Part shown: positions 40,334 to 49,883 of the stretch, piece after piece
Layout of the letters: each line of letters starts with the position of its first letter
Numbering within the stretch: position 1 is the stretch's first letter
Source: Thalassotalea eurytherma
GTDB lineage: Bacteria; Pseudomonadota; Gammaproteobacteria; Enterobacterales; Alteromonadaceae
DNA: 64,000 nt
Assembly (NCBI RefSeq): GCF_030161415.1
Contig: NZ_BSSU01000009.1
Span: 144,750-208,749 of the forward strand
Reading direction: 5' to 3'
Made by a program: the position numbers and the translations under genes
Notes under the pieces: model-generated
What the model was told of the DNA's origin: nothing
The model's input: the letters and a program-made list of their open reading frames with translations, nothing else
Database searches by the model: none

Positions 40334-40518
40334 GTTTTATCCTCAGTAAATAATGTAGCTTAGGGAGCAAGTTTTAAATGATTATTTCGTTACGAAAAAT
40401 TTGCCGCTTATTTTGCCCTAAGTGTTACTTTTTGTACACGTAAAAAAACGCTTCCATTAGGTTATTTTCGTCTAATTACGACATAAAAGTTTTCATGTTC
40501 CATAACAGGATTATTTAG

Positions 40519-40638
40519 ATGATTGGGCAAATATTCTTTAAATACACCCAACAACCAAACCAAGAACAACAAAAACCAGATAAACAAAATATAATTCAAC
40601 AACAGGATTTGTACAAGAATTTTAAACAGCTAAGCTAG
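40519..40638 (+). CDS. Candidate 39-residue Gln-rich small protein
   Basis: An ATG at 40519 has AGGA 8 nt upstream and opens a 39-codon frame. The product is hydrophilic and very Gln-rich (MIGQIFFKYTQQPNQEQQ start, IIQQQDLYKNFKQLS end). An intrinsic terminator begins 35 bp after the TAG, so start signal, frame and terminator are consistent with a real short gene. It is divergent from glyA. No family was recognised. The alternative is a chance ORF in AT-rich sequence. Confidence 0.45.
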   Translation: MIGQIFFKYTQQPNQEQQKPDKQNIIQQQDLYKNFKQLS

Positions 40639-40672
40639 GCTCAAACGAAATTAATCTCAAAAACGCCGATAA

Positions 40673-40706
40673 AAAAAGCAGAGTTCCCTTAGAAACTCTG
40701 CTTTTT
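40673..40706. terminator. Bidirectional terminator
   Basis: AAAAAGCAGAGTT pairs with AACTCTGCTTTTT around an 8-nt loop, with T tracts on both strands. It can end the small ORF (+) and the natB-like gene (-). Confidence 0.85.
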
Positions 40707-40738
40707 CAACAACTAATCAATACTAGCTCAACGCAGTA

Positions 40739-41902
40739 CTAACTCAAAGCAAGTACAACCTTTTCAGACTTTAATCTCTCAGCCATAACTTTCACCAAAA
40801 TAACGGTCATCAATACAGTAAATGCACCAGTCACGAGTAAAACGCCAAAGCCGACAGGATCACCTTTAAACAGGTCTTCCATAATCAAGTATTGACCTGA
40901 AATAGGTGCCCAATCTAACCACTGAGGACGATCATTCATCATAGATAATGCAAACGGAATCATGCCCGGCAACATAATAATAATCGACACTAAAGACTGC
41001 GCCTCTTTAAATGTTTTAGCGTTAAAGGCAAAGAATAGTTGCAGCGCAGAAGCGAAGAAACAAATAGGTATTAACAGTATCAATAACGAGATAGCAGTTT
41101 TCATATCAAGATTAAATGTTAAACCTAACTGACTTAAGTCAACAAAACCCACTGCGATGGTGGATAATATCAGGGTTAACACCACACCAATGAGCGCTAT
41201 GGTAGTTGCGGCGAATAGTTTAGCTAAAACAACCTTCATCGTACTAACTGGCTGACAAAGTAATATTTCTAACACATTTCTCTCGCGTTCACCTGCACTG
41301 GTATCGATGGCAACAGAAAGGCCTGAGAAAAAAGCACCAAATAACAAATAAATTGAAAGCATTAGTGAAATAAACGTGGCATTTGAACTTGGCTTTTGGG
41401 TATCTTGCTCCGCCAAATTAATAGGCCTTAGCAGCTTCACATCAATGCCGCGCATCATGATACGTTGATAACCAATTTGCCTTGAGTAACTGTAGACAGA
41501 GTCTCGAACACGTCGAATAATCGACTGATGAGCCTTTTCACCATAATCAGCTCTTAAAACCACGTTAATTGATGTACCTGCCAATAAACTTTCTTCGAAA
41601 TCAGCGGGGATGAACACCTCAATATTTCGCTTTTCCCACATCACTTTGTCAGCGTCTTCTACTTCTGACATTGGGAAAACATTATCATCTGCTAGATGCT
41701 TCATTAACGCTGGCGCATATTCTCCACCAGAGATGTTCACATAAGCAGGTGGTGTTTCAACCGCTTCTTTAATCGCCATTTTAGACATTACAAAAATCAT
41801 AACAGGCGCTAGAAACGCCATAGTAAAGGCTGCCATTAATGCACGTTTATCGCGTATTGCCTCTTTAATTTCTTTAGAAAATAACGCGTTAAATTGGATC
41901 AT
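40739..41902 (-). CDS. ABC-2 type exporter permease (NatB-like)
   Basis: A 387-residue membrane protein. N-terminal helix MIQFNALFSKEIKEAIRDKRAL, then a large extracytoplasmic domain (about 40-175), then five or so helices starting SLMLSIYLLFGAFFSG. SAGERERNVLEILLCQPVS is the conserved ABC-2 amphipathic motif. It resembles NatB, a Na+ exporter subunit, but substrate cannot be set from sequence. It overlaps the ATPase gene by 4 bp. Confidence 0.82.
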   Translation of the reverse strand: MIQFNALFSKEIKEAIRDKRALMAAFTMAFLAPVMIFVMSKMAIKEAVETPPAYVNISGGEYAPALMKHLADDNVFPMSEVEDADKVMWEKRNIEVFIPADFEESLLAGTSINVVLRADYGEKAHQSIIRRVRDSVYSYSRQIGYQRIMMRGIDVKLLRPINLAEQDTQKPSSNATFISLMLSIYLLFGAFFSGLSVAIDTSAGERERNVLEILLCQPVSTMKVVLAKLFAATTIALIGVVLTLILSTIAVGFVDLSQLGLTFNLDMKTAISLLILLIPICFFASALQLFFAFNAKTFKEAQSLVSIIIMLPGMIPFALSMMNDRPQWLDWAPISGQYLIMEDLFKGDPVGFGVLLVTGAFTVLMTVILVKVMAERLKSEKVVLALS

Positions 41903-42633
41903 GCTGCTACTCCTTCATCTGAACCAATGATTTTAACAAAGGCGTCTTCTAGTTGTGCTTCACCAGCTAAATCGCATAATTCTTGAGGTGTACCTTGCGC
42001 AGCTAGTTTTCCGTTTGCAACAACAATGACTCGATCACATAATGCCGCCACCTCTTGCATGACATGAGAAGAGAATAAAATGCAATGACCTTTCGCTTTA
42101 TATTTGCTTAAGTAGTTACGTAAAATGCGTGTGCTCATGACATCTAAACCACGGGTAGGCTCATCAAGTACAAAGTTCTTTGGCTTATGCACCAACGCCT
42201 GAGCAAGTGTTACTTTCATGCGTTGACCCTGTGAAAAACCGACAGTTTTTCGATGTGCAAGATCTTCCATTTCAAGCTCTTGTAGCACTTCTTCTATCGC
42301 TTGTTTCTTTTTAGCCCCCGTTAAACCATGAATGCTAGCAAAGTAATCAATTTGCTCATAAGCGGTTAAACGCTCATACAAACCAAATTTATCTGGAAAG
42401 ATGCCTAAATTACCACGCGCGATTAGCGGCTGCTCAGAGACATTGATTCCGTCGATCGTTGCACTGCCTTGGTCTGCTTTAAGCAATCCGTACAATGTAC
42501 GTAAACATGTTGTTTTACCTGCGCCGTTTGGCCCTAATATACCAGTGATCTCACCATCTTTTGCCGAAAACGAGAGCCCTTCAAGTGCGGTAACATCCTT
42601 AAATTTTTTATGTAGGTTATTAACTTCAATCAT
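41899..42633 (-). CDS. ABC transporter ATP-binding protein (NatA-like)
   Basis: The product has 244 residues from ATG 42633 (MIEVNNLHKKF), which has AAGGGA 6 nt upstream; the frame is open eight codons further. Walker A GPNGAGKTT, signature FSQGQRMKV and Walker B NFVLDEPTRGLD are all intact. Partner of the overlapping permease. It follows the alpha/beta hydrolase gene closely, so all three are probably one transcript. Confidence 0.88.
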   Translation of the reverse strand: MIEVNNLHKKFKDVTALEGLSFSAKDGEITGILGPNGAGKTTCLRTLYGLLKADQGSATIDGINVSEQPLIARGNLGIFPDKFGLYERLTAYEQIDYFASIHGLTGAKKKQAIEEVLQELEMEDLAHRKTVGFSQGQRMKVTLAQALVHKPKNFVLDEPTRGLDVMSTRILRNYLSKYKAKGHCILFSSHVMQEVAALCDRVIVVANGKLAAQGTPQELCDLAGEAQLEDAFVKIIGSDEGVAA

Positions 42634-42643
42634 TATATATCCC

Positions 42644-44107
42644 TTAATTACTACCATTAACGTGAGTAATAAAACGCTCGTCTTCTATTTCAACTAAGCA
42701 CGTATCGTCAATTGCTTGAGGGTCTTTATTCGTTAAAAATTCATTGACCAAATCAATAGCACACGGACTCGACACGACGATATGAGAAGCATTTTTAACA
42801 ACAATATGTCGAGAGTTAGGTAACGTTTTGTCGGTAATATCACCGTAGCTAGGAGGAGTTACGGGATCTAACTTGCCCGACATAATCAATGTAGGAATAT
42901 CAGCAGTTACTGGCTTGAAGTATTCTCTTTCTACTTCATATGTTGGCCATACACCACAAGCTAAATGCCAGTTCTTTTGAGCTTCATTGCGACCAAAATT
43001 ATTATCAGCATCAGCTTGCCATTGGTTTTGTTTAACTAACGGATAGTCTTCACTACATAAAATATTAAATAGCAAACCGGCATGGATTTGACCTGATTCA
43101 TCACCACCTGACTGAGCAACTAGCCCTGCTAATGGTAAGTAATTACCTAGGTATGCTTGATGAATTACGTAGGGCACAAATTGTCGCCCCTGCATAAAGT
43201 AAAGCTGCAAGCGCAAAGTACTTATCAGCTTTGTTCTGCTGATAACAAATTCAGTAGGAGAACCTAACGTTGGATGCATAACCGTTGCACGGATAGGTTC
43301 AGCTTCTACACGCTCAATAAGTGCTTGGAACTCTTCATCTAAATTTGGAAAAGCTTGATGACATGCTTCATCAAGTTGACAATTTTCAAGTAAAAGTTGA
43401 TAGGAACGTGCGCCTGTTTGGCCGAACAAGCCAATTTGAATTTCAACCGGGCCAACGCTATCAAGGACAACGCTTTCAATGTGTTGAGGGAACATATTCA
43501 TATAAACAAGCGCTGCTCGAGTACCGTATGAACCGCCGTAAAGTGCGATTTTCTCAATGCTTAACGCGTCACGAAGTGCATCAAAATCTCGAATCGCATT
43601 AGTCGTATTATAGTGTGATAAATCGACGTTAAAGTCGGCCAAACAATCAAGAATATCCTGTGACGACATATCGTCAGTTATATCTTCATAAAGATCATAA
43701 TCTTCAAAATTGTTACATTGCAAACCATTTGACTGGCCTGTTCCTCGTTGATCAACAAGAATAATATCTCGGGTTTTACGTACTTCTGAGAACATACGTA
43801 AAATACCACTAGCCATCTGAGCTGCAGCTTGGCCTGGGCCGCCTGCTAAAAACATCATGGGGGTATTATTTTTACTGTTGTCATGAGCGGGCAATACAAC
43901 AAAATTTACATCGAGTGTAGCGTCAGTCGGCTTGTTGTAGTTTTCAGGAACGGTTAACTTACCGCAACGCACCTGAGAACGAATTCCTTCAACATGACAA
44001 TCTTCTATCATCATTTGTTGTTTAGTTGGTGCAGGCTCAGCATAAGATTGGCTGATAAAACCGACAGCAACACAAATGCCGAAAAGCGATTTCCACATTT
44101 TTTTCAT
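42644..44107 (-). CDS. Secreted alpha/beta hydrolase, tripeptidyl-aminopeptidase (S33) type
   Basis: A 487-residue protein with a signal peptide (cleavage near SQSYA, residue 23). LAGGPGQ (oxyanion), VDQRGTGQSNGL and the nucleophile GGSYGT (Ser193) mark the S33/TAP-like hydrolases. A later SGKLDPVTPP and NASHIVVSS supply Asp and His. It probably cleaves short peptides or esters in the periplasm; substrate is unknown. Its 3' end overlaps the region just upstream of the NatA-like start, so the exporter may handle a product or toxin related to it; this is speculation. Confidence 0.85.
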   Translation of the reverse strand: MKKMWKSLFGICVAVGFISQSYAEPAPTKQQMMIEDCHVEGIRSQVRCGKLTVPENYNKPTDATLDVNFVVLPAHDNSKNNTPMMFLAGGPGQAAAQMASGILRMFSEVRKTRDIILVDQRGTGQSNGLQCNNFEDYDLYEDITDDMSSQDILDCLADFNVDLSHYNTTNAIRDFDALRDALSIEKIALYGGSYGTRAALVYMNMFPQHIESVVLDSVGPVEIQIGLFGQTGARSYQLLLENCQLDEACHQAFPNLDEEFQALIERVEAEPIRATVMHPTLGSPTEFVISRTKLISTLRLQLYFMQGRQFVPYVIHQAYLGNYLPLAGLVAQSGGDESGQIHAGLLFNILCSEDYPLVKQNQWQADADNNFGRNEAQKNWHLACGVWPTYEVEREYFKPVTADIPTLIMSGKLDPVTPPSYGDITDKTLPNSRHIVVKNASHIVVSSPCAIDLVNEFLTNKDPQAIDDTCLVEIEDERFITHVNGSN

Positions 44108-44313
44108 TAGTTTTCATTCCTTTATTTAATTCGCACATATAGTCTATCTGTGCAAAACCAGATTACAACTGCTTTAACATTTTTTTTACACAATAGTTTG
44201 TTCCTCCGTTAAACTGTTCTGACTTTTACTTTTTTCATGAAAAAGCAGTTTCTTTGTGAGTAAAATAGCGGTACAGTGACTTCATATTCTCCTGATAAGG
44301 TAAAGGGATAACT

Positions 44314-44532
44314 ATGGAAATAAATCAGTGGGTTGATGAACTGTTTGAAGTTTTCGATGAAGATAAAGATGGCGTAATTAGTCGTAGCGAATTTGTCGAT
44401 TTAATTGAGTGCTTATTGCAAGATAAAGGCATTCGTATGTGCGAAAGTATTTTTCATCAATTTGACAAAAACCATAGTAATTCAATCTCAAAAGATGAGT
44501 TACGTGAAATGGTTATCGACTTAGCCCTGTAA
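44314..44532 (+). CDS. Two EF-hand calcium-binding small protein
   Basis: A 72-residue protein. The first loop (residues 15-26, DEDKDGVISRSE) matches the 12-residue EF-hand exactly, with Asp at 1, 3 and 5, Gly at 6, Ile at 8 and Glu at 12. The second (51-62, DKNHSNSISKDE) also fits, except Asn at position 6. There is no signal peptide, so it is cytoplasmic, unlike many bacterial EF-hand proteins. Role unknown; it may buffer or sense Ca2+ and lies upstream of the HD-GYP regulator. Confidence 0.8.
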   Translation: MEINQWVDELFEVFDEDKDGVISRSEFVDLIECLLQDKGIRMCESIFHQFDKNHSNSISKDELREMVIDLAL

Positions 44533-44632
44533 AAGTAATCTTAACCCAATAAAAGTTAATCATTTTTTTGTCGTTTTGACGATTATTGGCTATATGTTTA
44601 TACATTGTCCTCAATAAGAAAAACATATAGTC

Positions 44633-46156
44633 ATGCCCCTTTCTTTTTTAAAAAGTTCTGCAAAGCCTAGTTTACCTCCTTGGAAAATTGTGATTGTCGA
44701 TGACGAGGAAGATATCCACACGGTCACTAAAATGGCGCTAAAGCGCTTTAGTTTAGACGAACGGTCACTTACCTTTTTACATGCCTACTCAGGACAAGAA
44801 GCAAAAGAATTACTGAAAAAAGAACAAGAAGTTGCTTTAGTTTTTTTAGATGTTGTTATGGAAACCGATGACGCGGGCTTAGAAGTTGCGCGGTGGATGC
44901 GACAAGACTTAAAGAACTTTTTCTCTCGTATTGTCTTAAGAACAGGTCAACCTGGTCAGGCGCCAGAAGAGCGGGTGATCGTTGATTATGATATTAATGA
45001 CTATAAAGAAAAAACTGAACTTGATCGGAAAAAGCTATTTACAACAGTCTTTGCTGCATTACGTGCATATCGAGATATCATCCAAGTTGAGCAAGCCCGT
45101 AAATACCAAGAGCTTTATCGAACGGGTTTAGAACGCGTTATATCATCTACGACTGATGTTCTTGAAAAACGGACGTTACAACACTTTTTTAATGGTTTAC
45201 TACAACAAGTGATGTCAATTTTACGTATTGATGAGAAAAGCATGTTAGTGCAGGTTGAAGGGATCAGTGCAGTTTATGAAGAAGATGACTATCAGGTAAT
45301 TGCCCATACTTCACCTGACAATGCGCCGGCTACGATTGATGATAAAACGTTATCTTACTTGAACCGGGCAGTTCAAGCAGGGAAAAGTATTCATGAAGAT
45401 AACGTGCTAGTCGGTTACTTTCCAAGTCATAGTAGTAAGGTTAGCTTATTGTATTTAAAGGGTATTGAACAACTCAGCGATATCGATGCTCAGTTACTTC
45501 AAATATTTTCGGGCAATGTAACATTGGCTTTTGACAACTTATTGTTAAACCGAGAAATCATTGAAACGCAAGAAGAGCTTATCTATCGATTAGGTGACGT
45601 TGTTGAATCACGCTCTAACGAAGCAGGCAATCACATTCGACGTATGTCTGAAGTTAGTTATATGCTGGCTATTGAGTACGGCTTAACGCAAGAAGAAGCT
45701 GAGCTACTCAAACAAGCGGCGCCAATGCATGATATTGGAAAGATCGCGACGCCAGACAGCGTGCTATTAAAACCTGGCCGCCTTGATGATGATGAAATGG
45801 AAATTATGAAGCAACACCCAAACATTGGTCACGATATTTTAGAAGGCTCTGAGCGTCCAATTCTGAAAGCCGCCGCTATCATTTCTCAACAACATCATGA
45901 GAAATATGACGGTACTGGCTATCCTAATGGTCTAAAAGGTGATGACATACATATATTTGCCCGTATTGTAGCGGTAGCAGATGTCTTTGACGCCCTTACC
46001 CACAAGCGTTGTTACAAAGAAGCATGGCCGATTGAAGATGTGATTGAATTGTTCAAACGCGAATCGGGCAAGCATTTAGATGCAAAAGTGGTTTCACTAA
46101 TGCTCGATAATATTGATAAAGCGCTTGAAGTAAACGCCATTTATCAAGATAAATAA
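44633..46156 (+). CDS. Response regulator with DUF3369 and HD-GYP domains
   Basis: A 507-residue regulator. The receiver (about 17-140) has IVIVDDEED and phosphoacceptor Asp73 in VFLDVVM. A DUF3369 region (about 165-310) follows. The HD-GYP output has APMHDIGKIATPDSVLLKPG and HHEKYDGTGYPNGL, so catalysis looks intact; such proteins usually degrade cyclic di-GMP. It converges on a GAF histidine kinase whose stop lies 6 bp away, probably its partner. Confidence 0.92.
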   Translation: MPLSFLKSSAKPSLPPWKIVIVDDEEDIHTVTKMALKRFSLDERSLTFLHAYSGQEAKELLKKEQEVALVFLDVVMETDDAGLEVARWMRQDLKNFFSRIVLRTGQPGQAPEERVIVDYDINDYKEKTELDRKKLFTTVFAALRAYRDIIQVEQARKYQELYRTGLERVISSTTDVLEKRTLQHFFNGLLQQVMSILRIDEKSMLVQVEGISAVYEEDDYQVIAHTSPDNAPATIDDKTLSYLNRAVQAGKSIHEDNVLVGYFPSHSSKVSLLYLKGIEQLSDIDAQLLQIFSGNVTLAFDNLLLNREIIETQEELIYRLGDVVESRSNEAGNHIRRMSEVSYMLAIEYGLTQEEAELLKQAAPMHDIGKIATPDSVLLKPGRLDDDEMEIMKQHPNIGHDILEGSERPILKAAAIISQQHHEKYDGTGYPNGLKGDDIHIFARIVAVADVFDALTHKRCYKEAWPIEDVIELFKRESGKHLDAKVVSLMLDNIDKALEVNAIYQDK

Positions 46157-46162
46157 CGCGAA

Positions 46163-48133
46163 CTACTCTTCAATACTAACAGGGAACTTTATCATATAAG
46201 CCAATCCTTTACCGGGTTGGCTTTTCGCTTGTATCTTGCCACTTAATGCATTTGTTACTAGGTTATAAACCAAATGTGTTCCTAAACCACTGCCACCAGC
46301 GCCGCGTTTTGTCGTATAGAATGGATCAAATAATTGTTCTAGTGCTTGAGCATCCATGCCATTGCCATCATCTTGATAGCGCATTAAAACAAATCCGTTT
46401 CTCTCTTCAACAACAATCGAAATATTGCCCAACTCTATACCATCAAAACCATGAATATATGAATTAAGTAGTAAATTACTGATTATTTGAGATAACGCGC
46501 CTGCGTTGGTTCGAATTGAAATTTGATTTGGGCATTGTACGCTAATGTTGTGCTTCTTTTTCTTCAGGGTAGGTTTTAGCGATAAAATTACTTCGTTAAT
46601 GTAAGTACTAAGCGCAATATCCCTGATACTATTTGATGACTGATCCACTGCAACTTGTTTAAAGCTATTCACTAAGTCTGCAGCGCGTTGCATGTTAGTT
46701 GTTAATATTTGCCCTACTTGTCCAATTTCATCAAAAAAATCATCTAGCTGCGCTTGCGACAAGGTTTCATCTTGCAATGCCTTTTGTACATCATGGTACT
46801 CTCCCATTAAATGACTTACACCTGTAACACAAATACCAAGAGGTGTATTAATTTCATGGGCTATTCCCGCAACAAGGCCTCCTAACGATGCCATTTTTTC
46901 TTTTTGAATTAATTCTTGCTGAGTGCGTTTTAAGACATTAAGTGTGTCGTTAAGGCTTTTGTTTTGCTGCTCTAACACCCTATGTTGCTTAGCAAGCTTC
47001 AATTGAGAATCTTTGCGCATTTGTTTGTTCTGCATAGACTCTACTGCTTTTGCCACATGGTTCGCTACATAATTGAGCAGTTTAAGATCTTCTTCAGAAT
47101 AGGTAACATTCATATCGTAGCTTTGCACCACAATCAAACCATGAACGATATTTGAAGAAATCATCGGCGCGCCTATCCAGCAAGAATAACCTTGTGGGCC
47201 AACAACCTCATCAACATGACCATCACGCACTAGGTGTTCAACATCTTGTGGGAAGATGCGTTGAGCAGTGCGCGTTTTTATCACATAAGAACTAAGGCCT
47301 TTGCCGAGGGGCATTGAAAAGCCCATTTCACGCTCTGTTTCTTTTTCATCAATATAATATGGGATGGTAATAATATTTTCAGTTTCGTCAAAAATAGCGA
47401 TATAGAAATTTTCAGCAACTAACAAGGTTTTTATGATTTCATGCACCTGCATATATAAGTCAGTTAATGGGATTTCGTCATTAACAAGCGAAGATAGTTT
47501 ATAAAGGCCAAGCTGTAATTTTTCTGAATGGGCTTTTTCTTCTAATTCTGTTTCTAATTGAGCGGTGCGTTCAACGACCAAAGACTCTAAAGCGGCCACA
47601 GTAACATGCTTTTCAACAGCTGACGCGACTACATTGGTTAACAAGTGAAAGATGTGTTGATCTTCGTCGCTATAAACAATGTCAGGCGTATAGCTTTGGA
47701 TGACCATTGCTCCTAAGCACTCCCCCTTTTTGTCAATTAATGGAATACCAATCCAATGTTGACTGCGCTCACCAAAGCCCCATGTATCATCATCTTTTCG
47801 CTCGATTGGGCCTTTGCCTTTTTGCATGACCAATGGTTTTTTGTTGGTTATTATCCAAGCAGTTGGAGAAACATCAGGTGAGGATAACTGGATGGAGTCA
47901 AGGGGGTACGAGGCGTTTTCACGTTCATCAACTTCATAAACAAAATCTATGGTGTTGGCTGACTTATTGTATGTAGCTAGAAAAAAGTTTCTTGCGTACA
48001 TAAGCTCTCCAAGCTTTTCATGTACTTTTTCAATATAATCAACCAATGATGCTGCTTTATTAAAGTACTTGTCCAACTCAAAAAACGACGTCAATATTTT
48101 TTCTAATCGAGCTTCACGTTTACTTGCAGGCAA
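46163..48133 (-). CDS. Double-GAF sensor histidine kinase
   Basis: A 656-residue protein with no membrane segment. Two GAF domains (about 20-185 and 225-375) share the pattern WIGIPLIDKKGECLGAMVIQSY and WIGAPMISSNIVHGLIVVQSY. A coiled-coil linker leads to HisKA with GLVAGIAHEINTPLG, the phospho-His, and an HATPase with NLLLNSYIHG, DDGNGMD and GGSGLGTHLV. It is a cytosolic sensor with unknown ligand. It is tail-to-tail with the HD-GYP regulator, likely a kinase-regulator pair. Confidence 0.92.
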   Translation of the reverse strand: MPASKREARLEKILTSFFELDKYFNKAASLVDYIEKVHEKLGELMYARNFFLATYNKSANTIDFVYEVDERENASYPLDSIQLSSPDVSPTAWIITNKKPLVMQKGKGPIERKDDDTWGFGERSQHWIGIPLIDKKGECLGAMVIQSYTPDIVYSDEDQHIFHLLTNVVASAVEKHVTVAALESLVVERTAQLETELEEKAHSEKLQLGLYKLSSLVNDEIPLTDLYMQVHEIIKTLLVAENFYIAIFDETENIITIPYYIDEKETEREMGFSMPLGKGLSSYVIKTRTAQRIFPQDVEHLVRDGHVDEVVGPQGYSCWIGAPMISSNIVHGLIVVQSYDMNVTYSEEDLKLLNYVANHVAKAVESMQNKQMRKDSQLKLAKQHRVLEQQNKSLNDTLNVLKRTQQELIQKEKMASLGGLVAGIAHEINTPLGICVTGVSHLMGEYHDVQKALQDETLSQAQLDDFFDEIGQVGQILTTNMQRAADLVNSFKQVAVDQSSNSIRDIALSTYINEVILSLKPTLKKKKHNISVQCPNQISIRTNAGALSQIISNLLLNSYIHGFDGIELGNISIVVEERNGFVLMRYQDDGNGMDAQALEQLFDPFYTTKRGAGGSGLGTHLVYNLVTNALSGKIQAKSQPGKGLAYMIKFPVSIEE

Positions 48134-48206
48134 AACAATTCCTTTAGCTTTTACTCAAAGCATAGACAACTCGTATTATTTTGCAGAATTTTAAATCGTT
48201 ACGCGC

Positions 48207-48238
48207 AAAAAAAACGCCAGTCAACCGACTAGCGTTTT
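48207..48238 (-). terminator. Terminator of fadL
   Basis: AAAACGC and AGTC pair with GACT and GCGTTTT across one mismatch, with a minus-strand T run at 48207-48214, between the histidine kinase and fadL. Confidence 0.75.
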
Positions 48239-48258
48239 GTATGCTTAATCCTATTTGC

Positions 48259-49599
48259 TTAAAAAGCGACGTTATATTGTACTGATAGCAATAGTGCATT
48301 ACCTTCTGAGGTATAGCTCCAACTTGTATCACCAAGTAGCGGCTCTAATGCAGGTGCGCCGCCAACAACTGTTTCTAATAAAGCATCTTGCTCCGAAAGG
48401 TGCACTTCATCACCATCAACATAGGCAATCGCAAAGTCGATAGAGCTGTTTTCTTTCAGCTGATAGGTGCCGCCAGCAGTTAACCATTTGCGGTCACTAT
48501 CAGGGATAGAAATTGACGGGTGAGTTGTTGATGCTGACTCATCGTAAGCAATACCGGCACGTAATGTGAGCTCAGGGCTATACTCATGGGTAACACCTAC
48601 GGCGTAACGCATTGTATTATTGAAGCTTTCTTCTTTAGCAAATACCGGTGAAGACTCATCGCTATAAACATACGCTTCCAATGTTTCAAAACTGCTCCAG
48701 CCAGTGTACATAGCGCTGTAATGGAAAGCTGTTTTTTTAGAAATTTGGTGGTAACCAGAGAATTCAAAAATTTCAGGTAAATCAATTGCTAAATGACCAG
48801 GCTCTGTCGCGCCAGAAATACTAGTGTAATCACCTTCAAAATCAACTTCTGAAGAGCTACGGTAGTTAAAGCCTAAACGATGGTTTTCATTGATTTGATA
48901 GGTTGCACCAATATTCCAACCAAAGGCGATATCATCACCTTCCATGCGAATAATTTCTGTGTCTCTTGGTACAGGTGGCACTAATTCACCGACCAATGGA
49001 TTAGGATGAGAAATACCATTTTCTAAAGTTGCACCTGCTTGACGACTTAATTCTGCTTGACCGTAAATTACATTCACCCCTAAACCAATTGCGAATTTGT
49101 CATTGATTTTGTAAGAGCCACTTAGGTTAGCATTCATCGTTAGCAAATCTGTAGTACCACCAATTGAACCGGCTACATAATCTTCATCGTAAACAGATGC
49201 GAGGCCAAAGTTAGAGTTGAAGCCTACACCCCATGCAAACTGCTCGTTTACAGGGTTTACATAATACATCGCAGGAATTAACGCAGGTGGTACAACACCA
49301 TTTGCATCCATTTGGCTAACATCAAAATCTTCGCCAACTAAAGTAGGCGCACTAACACCTTCAACATCAACACCAGGATCAACATAGGTAGCAACAACCG
49401 ATAGTTGTTTTTCAGTAAATTGCGCCATTAACGCTGGGTTACGAGAAACTACAGAAGCATTATCTGCAATCGCAGCTTCACCAGCAAAAGCACGACCTAA
49501 GCCAGAGGCACTTGTTTCGTTTAATTGAAAAGCTGCAGAATGAGCATTTAATGAGGCAATAACTATTGCAGAAGCCAAAAGAGTTTTTTGTAATTTCAT
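48259..49599 (-). CDS. fadL: FadL-family outer membrane long-chain fatty acid transporter
   Basis: A 446-residue beta-barrel protein with a signal peptide (cleavage after SLNAHSAA, near residue 22). The mature start AFQLNETSASGLGRAFAGEAA is the FadL hatch motif (fatty acid channel plug). Predicted strands run to the C-terminal NALLLSVQYNVAF, ending in Phe as outer-membrane barrels do. It transports long-chain fatty acids or hydrophobic compounds across the outer membrane. A FadR-like operator lies 140 bp upstream. Confidence 0.9.
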   Translation of the reverse strand: MKLQKTLLASAIVIASLNAHSAAFQLNETSASGLGRAFAGEAAIADNASVVSRNPALMAQFTEKQLSVVATYVDPGVDVEGVSAPTLVGEDFDVSQMDANGVVPPALIPAMYYVNPVNEQFAWGVGFNSNFGLASVYDEDYVAGSIGGTTDLLTMNANLSGSYKINDKFAIGLGVNVIYGQAELSRQAGATLENGISHPNPLVGELVPPVPRDTEIIRMEGDDIAFGWNIGATYQINENHRLGFNYRSSSEVDFEGDYTSISGATEPGHLAIDLPEIFEFSGYHQISKKTAFHYSAMYTGWSSFETLEAYVYSDESSPVFAKEESFNNTMRYAVGVTHEYSPELTLRAGIAYDESASTTHPSISIPDSDRKWLTAGGTYQLKENSSIDFAIAYVDGDEVHLSEQDALLETVVGGAPALEPLLGDTSWSYTSEGNALLLSVQYNVAF

Positions 49600-49738
49600 A
49601 CGACCTACTTGAAATTATTAACACTAACCATTTAGCACTAACGCTAAATCGCTATACTGAACAAAATGATGCGGGAATATAGCACACAAGCATCCACGAT
49701 ATAATCACAAACCAGTTTCAATTTGTAACCAAACACTA

Positions 49739-49755
49739 AACAGGTCGGACCATGC
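49739..49755 (-). promoter_or_regulatory. FadR-like operator upstream of fadL
   Basis: On the minus strand the site reads GCATGGTCCGACCTGTT, matching about 14 of 17 positions of the E. coli FadR consensus (TGGTCCGAC core, then TGTT). It is 140 bp upstream of the fadL start, and FadR is known to repress fadL in E. coli. Binding and a FadR gene in this strain are not shown here. Confidence 0.6.
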
Positions 49756-49883
49756 GTTTACTTTATGGACAAATGGCGTGCAATAGATACAAAGACGTTA
49801 CAAAACAGCAATACCAGATACTTGAGCAGCATTATAAAAGGCTTATAGGGGGCACAATCTTTTAACGTTGAAACAGATAGAGA

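Noticed and set aside
49752..49865. 37-codon ORF on plus between fadL and the tRNA repeats
   Set aside because: Its start overlaps the FadR-like site and it has no good Shine-Dalgarno; the frame looks like chance.
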